Shown piece after piece: positions 27,004 to 35,500 of a stretch of DNA of 64,000 nt. The stretch's first letter is position 1; the number at the start of each line of letters is the position of its first letter. Where the stretch lies: contig JAFLVK010000001.1 of the NCBI GenBank assembly GCA_022508345.1, forward strand, positions 418,371 to 482,370, written 5' to 3'. This DNA is from Clostridiales bacterium (GTDB taxonomy: Bacteria; Bacillota; Clostridia; Christensenellales; CAG-314). The translations under genes and the position numbers were made by a program. The notes under the pieces were generated by a model. The model saw only the letters and a list, made by a program, of their open reading frames with translations, was not told the DNA's origin and did not search any database.

Positions 27004-27920
27004 AACGCAAATAAACCGGCTACCCACAGGGCAACGCACACTGTTACAGCAACTGCAAGCATAACCGTTGACATGGGTGTGATTTTTGTAGAACTCGATG
27101 TGTGTGATGTTTCGTCGACACTTTGGTCGCAACAATTCCACACGCTTTTGGTCGTTTTGAGATAGCCGAATACGCTAGCTACAAAACCGACCACGCCCAC
27201 AACAAGGCAAGCCACAACAACACCTGTGTTGGTTGTGAAGCTCCAAAACTCCTCACTGCCAATTGCCGTGTAGCTGAGCAATACCACCAACGTGTTGTTG
27301 AAAAGATGCACTATCACGCTTGCCCACAGGCTGCCGCTGCGAAGCACCAACAGCGTGAGGAATGCGCCCAGTACGAATTGGTGTAACGTCTGTGCGGGGT
27401 TGGCGTGGAACACGGAAAACAGTGCGCCACTTATTGCCAGGGTTGCAAGCTTGTTGCTGCCGTTTGACAGACATTGCGCAACCGTTCCGCGGAAAACCAG
27501 CTCCTCACATATCGCAGGCAACACACAGGCAACAATTAGCAAGCCTACAATGTTGTCGTCCAACGTCACCGACGGACGTTTTAGCCCCAGCGCCTCAATG
27601 CCGTCAAGCAGCGCGTTGTTGATGGGCATCATGCAAGCAATGAGGCATGTTACCGCAAGGCACCCCCACAGTATATGTGCGTACCTTGGCGCAATGTTGA
27701 GCTTGGTTGCAACAAACACCTTTGTTTTGGTAAGGGCAGCGTACAAGATTGCCGACCCACCAATGAGCAGGGTGTACAACGCTTGCATTAGCCAAAATTT
27801 CCAACCTGAAGCTTGAGCGCCGAATATTAGCCCGAGTGCAAGGCTTGCAACGACCATTGTCGTTACCGCAGTCATGAAGCTTGGACCCAGGTCTTTTTTG
27901 TCGTAGTTTAGTCTATACAT
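27000..27920 (-). CDS. CPBP/CAAX-type intramembrane metalloprotease
   Basis: A 306-residue polytopic membrane protein with about eight helices. The CPBP catalytic motifs EELVFRGTVAQ (EExxxR) and FSVFHANPAQ (FxxxH) are intact, as is the third-helix asparagine/histidine region HLFNNTLVV. Members cut membrane substrates, remove CAAX tails in eukaryotes, and often give bacteriocin self-immunity. It sits between walJ and rlmH, the position where many Bacillota carry the HtrA-type serine protease, overlapping both neighbours slightly. Confidence 0.9.
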   Translation of the reverse strand: MYRLNYDKKDLGPSFMTAVTTMVVASLALGLIFGAQASGWKFWLMQALYTLLIGGSAILYAALTKTKVFVATKLNIAPRYAHILWGCLAVTCLIACMMPINNALLDGIEALGLKRPSVTLDDNIVGLLIVACVLPAICEELVFRGTVAQCLSNGSNKLATLAISGALFSVFHANPAQTLHQFVLGAFLTLLVLRSGSLWASVIVHLFNNTLVVLLSYTAIGSEEFWSFTTNTGVVVACLVVGVVGFVASVFGYLKTTKSVWNCCDQSVDETSHTSSSTKITPMSTVMLAVAVTVCVALWVAGLFAL

Positions 27921-28687
27921 ATGGTTATTCCGTTTTTGTACTGGTCGGCAACGTACACATTTACGTCCTTGCCTTCCGTAAGCCCTTGCGCCGTGTACAT
28001 ACTAACGGCAGAGTTAAACGCCAATTCGCGCGTGTTGTTTTTTTCAGACAGGTGCGCCAAAATGACGTCTTTAAGCCGCGAACTTGACAGCTTGGACAGC
28101 AATTCCGATGCCTGTGCATTGGACAGGTGTCCAAAGTCGGACAAAATTCGCCTTTTTAGCGGATAGCTGTATTCGCCCTTTAGCAGCATATCCACATCGT
28201 GATTGCTTTCCAGCATTATCGCGCTACATGGGGCAAGAAACTGTACAAGAGTATCCGTTACGCACCCTGTGTCCGTTACGCTTGCAAAGTACTGCTCGCC
28301 TACACGAAAACGGTAGCCGTAACAGCAGCGCGCGTCATGCGAACACTCGTATATTTCGATATATATATCCCCAAGCTTGAAACCGCCGACAATTTCGTGC
28401 ACATCGGAAAAGTACACCCTTTGTTGCAGGTAGTCCGCAATGAGATGAGGCGCATAAATTGGCGTTGACGTGTGTTTAGTCCACATGGGTAGCGCATTTA
28501 TGTGATCGCCATGCTCGTGGGTGATTACAATCGCATCGATGTCCTTGGGAGTAAGTGCGTGACTTTCCAAAGCACATAGCATCGAACGGTAATTGAACCC
28601 AGCGTCTAACAAAATATTTACGTTGTCGGACTGTATCAGGGTGCAATTTCCCTTGCTCCCCGAAAACAGCGGAGATATCTTCAGCAT
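27908..28687 (-). CDS. walJ: MBL-fold metallohydrolase, WalJ/YycJ type
   Basis: 259 residues of the metallo-beta-lactamase fold: the N-terminus SPLFSGSKGNCTLIQSDN, metal ligands in THEHGDHI, the ligand-contributing SVTDTGCVT and ESNHD stretches, and HLSNAQASELL with AHLSEKNNTRELA near the end. This is the YycJ/WalJ branch, usually encoded after walRK in Bacillota and implicated in coordinating cell division with DNA replication or in 5'-nuclease activity. walR and walK are not in this window, so the gene has been separated from its regulators. Confidence 0.93.
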   Translation of the reverse strand: MLKISPLFSGSKGNCTLIQSDNVNILLDAGFNYRSMLCALESHALTPKDIDAIVITHEHGDHINALPMWTKHTSTPIYAPHLIADYLQQRVYFSDVHEIVGGFKLGDIYIEIYECSHDARCCYGYRFRVGEQYFASVTDTGCVTDTLVQFLAPCSAIMLESNHDVDMLLKGEYSYPLKRRILSDFGHLSNAQASELLSKLSSSRLKDVILAHLSEKNNTRELAFNSAVSMYTAQGLTEGKDVNVYVADQYKNGITICID

Positions 28688-28703
28688 TTAAGTTTCCTTT
28701 GTT

Positions 28704-30452
28704 TTAGTTTTCCGTTTGTTCGTTAGTGTGTGCTATTTCCGGCAGCTTTTCAACATTTTCGCCCACCTGAGCAAGCAATTCGCGGCGTTGTTCGGCGAAG
28801 TCCTCGCTGTCCTTGTCCGTGCGAGAGTTGAGCTCCACTATTTGCGCTTGCAGCTTGCTTGTAAGCTTGTATCTTGAAGCAATGACAATCGCCACAATAA
28901 GTATTACTATCGGCAACAGTATAAAGGTAAGCTTGATTGCTTGCTGTGCAGGTTCCGGTTGAGACAACGGCAAAAATTGAACAACGCCGTTACCTTGAGA
29001 CACCTTGAAGTTGTCCAAAGCCATACCCAAATTTGATGCCTGTTGCTCGGCTGTTTGCGTGAGTAAGGTTGCGTATTCCTCTGCAGTGCGATACTGAGTT
29101 TCAACGTAGCCGGTCAAGCCGATAATCAACGGTGGAATGGCAAGCCCAATTGCCTGTGCCGTGGTGTTGAGGAAGTTGGTCAGTCCGCTGAAATTTCCCT
29201 CGGTACGCTCGCCAAAGTACAGCTCGCCAACATCACAAACGTCACCGAATGCGCTGTGTGGAACGAATACCGTTCCGCCTATACCTAAGCCAAGCAGCAA
29301 GCCGAATACAATCAACAACCAGTTGGGTGCACCGCTTGATGTGGTTATTTTGAGTGTGTCGACAACGGTAGTCACACCATTGTCAACAATCTCTTTGGTG
29401 CCCGCTTCCGTGAGTATTGCGCTCTCGGCAGGTAAAAACAGCATAAACATAGCTACTACAATCCACGCCACTGCGCCTGTGATGTAGGCAAAGCGTTTGG
29501 ACTTTACCTTTATCAGCTTCAAGTAGATGGGCAACGCAATTATCTGTGCCACAAACATCATTGCCGCCGCAACCGTCGCGATGGGGAAACGGGTGGCGTA
29601 CTGTCCAAACTCCGTTGCCGTAGCATAGGAATAACGGCGCAGGAAGAAGTCGCACAGCGTAAAGAAGAAGCTGCTCATTACCGCCATGCCGAAGGACGCG
29701 CACATTTGCATGCCCAAGTATCTGCGATAGGTGCCCATTTTCAGCGGGCGGACGAAATCCTTGAGGTCGAATTTCGTCTTGACAGCAGGGGAAATTACCT
29801 GTTCACGGCTGAACAATGCAGCAACAAGCACAGACAGCATGAATATCACGCCAAATGCCGATGCCATGATTATGTAGGAAAATTCGCCCTTTTCGGGGGA
29901 GGCAATCATGCCGGGCACTGCCACGCACACAAGGCTGGACAAGATACTGAACGCCAAACGTACAGCATTGGTGTTGTTGCGTTCGTTGAAGTCGTCCGTC
30001 ATTTCGCTTGCGTGTGAGTAGTACGGGATAAGCACAAAGCTTTGCGCCGTTGCGTACAACATGTACACAAACACAACAAGGAAGCACTTAGCCCATATCT
30101 GCGTTGTTACAAGGCTCCACGGGAAGAACAGCAACACGAATCCCACAAGCACCAGCGGCGCGCAAATAAGCATGAAAAACCTGCGCTTACCGAACCGTCC
30201 CGGCTTTTTGGCATCGGTGATTTTGCCAATAAATGGGTCGATAATACCGTCCCATATTTTTGTAAGTAGCAATATGGGTGTTAAATATATCATTGGGATA
30301 CCAACAACCAACGTCAAAAAGGGCGTAAACAGGAAGTTGATAATGTTGAAGCTTCCGCCACCGAAAATATCTCCGCAGGCAAACGCCAGCTTGTTACCCA
30401 GGCTGACCTTTCCCTTTGCAAGTGGCAACTTCTCCTTTTTTGCACGAGCCAT
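28704..30452 (-). CDS. GPH family sugar:cation symporter (MelB-like)
   Basis: A 582-residue MFS-fold transporter of the glycoside-pentoside-hexuronide:cation family. The N-terminus (KVSLGNKLAFACGDIFGGGSFNIINFLFTPF) and TKIWDGIIDPFIGKITDAKKPGRFGKRRFF, with the cation-site Asp residues, are diagnostic. FGDVCDVGELYFGERTEGNFSGLTNFLNTTAQAIGLAIPPLIIG gives the second-half motif. It has about twelve helices plus an inserted loop (about 490-520) and a charged C-terminal tail of about 50 residues. The substrate is probably a disaccharide or uronide; no glycosidase lies next to it. Confidence 0.88.
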   Translation of the reverse strand: MARAKKEKLPLAKGKVSLGNKLAFACGDIFGGGSFNIINFLFTPFLTLVVGIPMIYLTPILLLTKIWDGIIDPFIGKITDAKKPGRFGKRRFFMLICAPLVLVGFVLLFFPWSLVTTQIWAKCFLVVFVYMLYATAQSFVLIPYYSHASEMTDDFNERNNTNAVRLAFSILSSLVCVAVPGMIASPEKGEFSYIIMASAFGVIFMLSVLVAALFSREQVISPAVKTKFDLKDFVRPLKMGTYRRYLGMQMCASFGMAVMSSFFFTLCDFFLRRYSYATATEFGQYATRFPIATVAAAMMFVAQIIALPIYLKLIKVKSKRFAYITGAVAWIVVAMFMLFLPAESAILTEAGTKEIVDNGVTTVVDTLKITTSSGAPNWLLIVFGLLLGLGIGGTVFVPHSAFGDVCDVGELYFGERTEGNFSGLTNFLNTTAQAIGLAIPPLIIGLTGYVETQYRTAEEYATLLTQTAEQQASNLGMALDNFKVSQGNGVVQFLPLSQPEPAQQAIKLTFILLPIVILIVAIVIASRYKLTSKLQAQIVELNSRTDKDSEDFAEQRRELLAQVGENVEKLPEIAHTNEQTEN

Positions 30453-30463
30453 AACTCTTCTCC

Positions 30464-31555
30464 TTATACGTTAAATCTAAATAAGACGACGTCTCCATCC
30501 TTAACAACGTAATCCTTGCCCTCGCTACGTACCTTGCCGTGCTCCTTGGCTTGGTTGTAGCCGCCCATTTCCAGCATAACTTCGTAGGGGACAATTTCCG
30601 CACGGATAAAGCCCTTTTCAAAGTCGGTGTGAATCTTGCCTGCCGCTTGCGGAGCTTTCGTGCCCTCAGTAATAGTCCAGGCGCGCGTTTCCTTTTCGCC
30701 GGCGGTGAGATAGCTGACAAGATGTAACAGCTTGTAGCACTTTTTTACAAGTCGGTTCAAGCCGCTTTCCTCAATGCCGTAGCTTTCAAGAAACATCTGC
30801 TTTTCTTCGCCATCCATCTTGGACAGCTCTTCCTCTACCTTGGCGCAGATAACAAGCGTTTCGGCATTTTCCTCTTTGGCAGCGTTTTCCACCAGCTTTA
30901 CAAGCGGATTGTCGTCGCGCCCGATGTCCTCTTCGGAAATGTTGGCTGCGTATATCACAGGCTTGGAGGTTAACAAAAACATTTCCTCCACTGCCGCTTT
31001 TTCTTCGTCGTCCAGCTCCATTGTGCGCACGGGCTTTTCGCTTTCCAGCTGGGCAAGTATGCGCTTGAGCAGGTCCGCTTCGATTGTGTACTTTTTGTCA
31101 CCTGTCTTTTGCATGTTGATGGCTTTTGCCAGGCGCGCGTTTACCGTTTCGATGTCGGCAAGTATCAGCTCCAAATTGATTGTTTGCATGTCCGACACTG
31201 GGTCCACCGTGCTGCTGACGTGGGTGACATTGCTGTCGTTGAAGCACCTTACAACGTGCACAATTGCATCCACTTCGCGAATATGGGAAAGGAATTTGTT
31301 GCCCAATCCCTCGCCGCGGGATGCACCCTTTACAAGCCCGGCAATGTCCACAAAGCGCAAGTACGTTGGCGTAATCTTCTTGCTGTTGTACAGCGCCGCA
31401 AGCTTGTCAAGCCGCTCATCGGGCACTGCTACTACGCCGACATTCGGTTCAATGGTGCAAAACGGATAGTTTGCTATCTCCGCCCCCGCTTGCGTTATTG
31501 CGTTAAAAAGTGTGCTTTTGCCTACGTTTGGCAAACCTACTACTCCCAGTTTCAT
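30464..31555 (-). CDS. ychF: Ribosome-associated ATPase YchF (OLA1 family)
   Basis: A 363-residue P-loop protein. The N-terminal MKLGVVGLPNVGKSTLFNAIT contains the G1 loop, DIAGLVKGASRGEGLGNKFLSHIREVDAI contains G3, and a coiled-coil insertion lies around 120-200. The TGS-like C-terminus contains GEKETRAWTITEGTKAPQAAGKIHTDFEKGFIRAE. The non-canonical G4 (YAANISEED in place of NKxD) explains its ATP rather than GTP preference. It is close to the origin in Bacillus as well (yyaF). It diverges from uppP. Confidence 0.97.
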   Translation of the reverse strand: MKLGVVGLPNVGKSTLFNAITQAGAEIANYPFCTIEPNVGVVAVPDERLDKLAALYNSKKITPTYLRFVDIAGLVKGASRGEGLGNKFLSHIREVDAIVHVVRCFNDSNVTHVSSTVDPVSDMQTINLELILADIETVNARLAKAINMQKTGDKKYTIEADLLKRILAQLESEKPVRTMELDDEEKAAVEEMFLLTSKPVIYAANISEEDIGRDDNPLVKLVENAAKEENAETLVICAKVEEELSKMDGEEKQMFLESYGIEESGLNRLVKKCYKLLHLVSYLTAGEKETRAWTITEGTKAPQAAGKIHTDFEKGFIRAEIVPYEVMLEMGGYNQAKEHGKVRSEGKDYVVKDGDVVLFRFNV

Positions 31556-31672
31556 GTTTCCCTCGGTCTAAAAGAGTATTTTTTTGCGTACACTTACAGT
31601 ACGGAACTGTAAATAAATTGCTATATATTTTAGCATAATATTTACTAAAAGTAAATAGAATCAGGAACAACT

Positions 31673-32434
31673 ATGACAGTTTTACAAAGTATATTTTTAG
31701 GGTTGTTGCAGGGGCTTACGGAGTTCCTGCCAATATCCAGTAGCGGACACCTGCTTTTGGCGGAAAAGCTGTTCGACGTGCAGGCAGGCTTGTTTTTCGA
31801 CATAATGCTTCACCTGGGGACGCTTTTTGCAGTGGTAATATCTTTGCGGCACAGCCTGTGGCAAACAATTCGCCACCCCATTAAAAGCAAAAAGTTGCTA
31901 TTTCTTGTAGTGGCAAGCATACCGACATTTGCATTGGCGCTTGTGGTAAAGCTGTTCGTGCCGGAAAGCGTGATGCAGCTGCTACTGCCCGTTGGCTTTG
32001 CCTTGACAATCGTGTTGATAATACTTTCCGACAGGCTAAGCAAACCGCGCGTGCGCTTGGAAGAGGCTGGCTGGTTGCCCATTGTGATAACGGGCGTAAC
32101 ACAGGGCATAGCTGTATTTCCGGGGCTGTCCCGTAGCGGAACCACCATTTCCACAATGAAGCTATTTGGCTTGAACGCCAGCGACGCGGCGGAATTTTCC
32201 TTTTTGCTGTCCATTCCTGTTATACTTGCCAGTGCGGCAGGTGTGGGCTTGGAAGCGTTAACGACATCGGTGGTTATACCCCCATGGTACTGCACTGTGA
32301 TAGGTATCGTTGCGGCATTCCTCAGTGGGCTTGTATCGGTGTACATGGTTATGCGCGCCGTCAAAACAAAAAGCTGGATATGGTTTGCAATTTACCTCAT
32401 TATCCCACTTACACTGTCGCTAATCACACTGTAA
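31673..32434 (+). CDS. uppP: Undecaprenyl-diphosphate phosphatase
   Basis: A 253-residue membrane enzyme with about eight helices that recycles the cell-wall lipid carrier by dephosphorylating undecaprenyl pyrophosphate; it also gives bacitracin tolerance. The two family motifs are intact: GLTEFLPISSSGHLLL (about 14-29) and the PGLSRSGTTIS loop (about 155-165), with a catalytic glutamate and arginine. Its own hairpin terminator follows. The length is a little under the usual 260-275. Confidence 0.95.
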   Translation: MTVLQSIFLGLLQGLTEFLPISSSGHLLLAEKLFDVQAGLFFDIMLHLGTLFAVVISLRHSLWQTIRHPIKSKKLLFLVVASIPTFALALVVKLFVPESVMQLLLPVGFALTIVLIILSDRLSKPRVRLEEAGWLPIVITGVTQGIAVFPGLSRSGTTISTMKLFGLNASDAAEFSFLLSIPVILASAAGVGLEALTTSVVIPPWYCTVIGIVAAFLSGLVSVYMVMRAVKTKSWIWFAIYLIIPLTLSLITL

Positions 32435-32458
32435 CACCTCGCCGGTGAGGCGGCTAAA
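32435..32458. repeat. Short GC-rich hairpin element (family 2), copy B
   Basis: CACCTCGCCGGTGAGGCGGC begins at the base after the uppP stop and precedes the uppP terminator. It is closely similar to CACCTCGCCGGTGGGGCGAC in the origin region (56280-56299). Confidence 0.65.
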
Positions 32459-32468
32459 ATTGTTAATG

Positions 32469-32502
32469 TAAAAACGGTAGGTAATTCGCCTACCGTTTTC
32501 AT
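32469..32502 (+). terminator. uppP terminator
   Basis: AAAACGGTAGG and CCTACCGTTTT form an 11-bp stem with a short AT-rich loop, ending in a T-rich run. It separates uppP from the TIR-NACHT-LRR gene. Confidence 0.85.
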
Positions 32503-32530
32503 TATTTTGTACAAGAGTGTTGTGCGCTAC

Positions 32531-32559
32531 TTGTCTATTGCAGATAATTATGTTACAAT
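32531..32559 (+). promoter_or_regulatory. Promoter of the TIR-NACHT-LRR gene
   Basis: TTGTCT (32531-32536), 17-bp spacer, TACAAT (32554-32559). The predicted start near 32566 leaves a leader of about 24 nt containing TTGGAG as the ribosome-binding site. Confidence 0.65.
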
Positions 32560-32589
32560 AATTATATACCCTTTTGTTGGAGTAACCAT

Positions 32590-35500
32590 ATGGAAAGATC
32601 GCGTATCGACATAAAAATGAGAAATGTGTTTATCAGCTGGACAGGTGCAGACTGCGCATTGAAGGACCGCATTGTGGAACGGCTTGTTGCGGGCAAAATT
32701 ACCTGCACTGTTTCCGACGGCAAAAGCTCGGACGGGAGGTGCTCGGGCAACTTCGTGCAATGGAGCGCTGACGCTGCGAAATCGGCAAACATATTTTTGC
32801 TGATATTGACGGAAAATACACTGAGAAGCGCATATGTACCCCTTGAGATAAAGGAATTTTTGAATATAGAAGATGCGGAGAACAGGATAATTGTTGTTTG
32901 TCCCAGCCTTGCGTTGTGGAGAAACGCCATATTTAACTACGGCGGTGAAAAAATAAAGCTGAGTGAACGCAATATCAGCATTACGGAAATGCCCGACTGT
33001 GTACTTACCGACAAAATACTGGACGATGTTTACGCAAAAACAACGGACCTAATCAACAACCGCGCCTACAAGGTGTACAGGGAAGAGATTAGCCCCAAAT
33101 ATATTGATATATTGTCCCTGTACGACGATGACGCGCCCGACCGCAAGATAAAATTTAGCGACTTGTACATAAACAGACACGTTACGGAAAAGGATGAATA
33201 CGGCAACATTGTGGCTACCTATCCCTCGCCCGAATTGCTGGTTAAGTGCGACGACATCTTTTACATTTGCGGGCCTGCAGGTAGCGGCAAAACACAGTAT
33301 ATCCACCAATTGCAAAACAGCGTGGGAGAGGACAGCCTTGTTATCACACTGTCCTGCTCGAAGATTGCCACGTCCTCCGCAACACTGCGCGAACTGATGT
33401 TTGAGGAATTTTGCAGAGTGCTGGGCAACCCCATCTACTTTACGGAGGACAACTTTGTAAACCTGCTCAACAACAGGCGGCTTGTGCTGGTGCTTGATGG
33501 GCTGGACGAGATTGCTTCGCAAAGCGGCGTGCGGACATTCATCAAAAAGGTGGAAGAGGAGTACTACGCGCGGCACAATGCCGATACCACCCTGTTCATC
33601 ACAGGACGAGACGAAAAAAGCTCCAATCGAATTGCCTTGACCGGCAAAAAACTGCGAATACTGTACCTTGAGCAGCTTACCGACGAAGAAACTCATACCC
33701 TGGGCAACAATTTGTTTTTGTCCTTCGGTTCGTCAATGAACAGCGACGGCTTTTTTGTCCGTATCAAGGATTTGCAGGACGAAATCAAGTACAACCCACT
33801 GCTTTTGTCGCAACTGGCAGTGATTTACAAGGAAAACGGCGACGTTCCCAATACAGTTGTGGGAATATTCGATGCAATTTCGAAAATTACACTAAACATT
33901 GACGCTAGCAAGCACTACACCAGTATCCCCGAGCGTTACATGGATATGATTGAGCAAATAAGCACGTTGCTCAAGCGTTTTGCACAGCGACGTTACATTT
34001 TGCAATCAAACGACGAAGAATGCTCTCCACAGGAGATATTTGAAGATATCCTGTTCAATGATTACAAGGACGATTACTCGGAACGCGCAGCATTTTTGGT
34101 GGAGTTTTTGCTGAAACGCTCCATTCTTGTGGACAACGGCAACCGCTTCTACCACAAGATGTTTTTGGAATACTTCACAGCAGTGTATTACTACGAGCGC
34201 AGCATTTTGCGCAGAAAAGTAGCCGATTACGACGTGTTTAACGAGTTGTTTGCGCACTATTCCGACCCATATTGGGCACAGGTAATAAGCATGTTCCTGA
34301 TAAAAACCGACAGCTTGATGAACGGCACGGAAATGTGCAATTTGTTGAATGAGTTGATAAAATCGGGCAACATTGTTGATTACACTTTGCTGCTGGACAC
34401 CTGCGAGGGGCTTGGCAACAACAAGCAGGATGCGCAAGTTGCAATTGTGTGCGATATTTTGAAAAAATCTGCCGAAAAGATTTACCCGCCATACGGACCG
34501 CTGTTTTGGTACGTGCCCACCTATTCGCTGTACGAGCAGGCACTGCTTGCGCTAAATATGTTGCAGGGCAATGCTGCTGCACTGGCGCTGGTTCGAGACG
34601 TGTGCTACATTTACGGACAGAAAAACACGCTAGCCGACATCACAGATAAGGTAGACGGCAAGGCTCTACTTAGCAGCGCGCCAAGCCTTAAAGGCGTGCG
34701 CAGGGCACTGTGTGAAATTTTCTATTTAGGTAACACCAACTACACCGACGGGAAGAATATATACCCCCGTTGCTTCAACGTGGCGGAAACACTATCTATG
34801 CGGGACAACAGCTGCGGCGTTGGCGGAAAGATGAGCGAACCCTTTAGAGACGAGCTGGGGCTGTACAGCCACGAAAGCTACAACGAGCTAAACGGCGAAT
34901 ACATGGGGTTTGTTTCCTGCCCGTACGATCTTGACAAGGTAGAGCAAACCCTGCGCGCTAAAGCCACCCGACGCGTAACAGGCATTGCCTATTCGCCAAC
35001 GCATGCCCTCAACAGCGCTACTGAACGAAATCTGAACCCAGTAGACAAGTTATTTGTTGAGGACCCAATTAAATTTACCCATCCGCAATTCTTCAACCAA
35101 ACGTGCGTATGCTACTACCCTGAAGACTTAGACATCTACAGCACTTCTAAATGTACGCTAAACAACAACGAACAATTGTTTAGCGTTAGCATTAGCGACT
35201 ACGGCATACTGTACCTGTACGGTGACGTGACATTCCCGTTTAAGGACGAGTCTTGTATTTGTGATGAAATGTTCTTCGATTGCCACAGACTAAATGCCAT
35301 CAAGCTTCCTAACAGTATTACTCACATTGGGGACAAGGCTTTTTCTGGAAGTAGTCTTGTGTCAATAACTTTGCCCGACAACCTAATAACGCTAGGCGAG
35401 GGTGTATTTCTCTGTTGTCAAAACCTTACCTCCGTCTTTGTACCCAGCAAGGTCACACAGTTGAAGGAAAACACTTTTGAAAACTGTTTCAGCTTACATA

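Noticed and set aside
31810..32364. 184-codon minus-strand frame inside uppP
   Set aside because: Antisense to the conserved uppP gene; no start signals.
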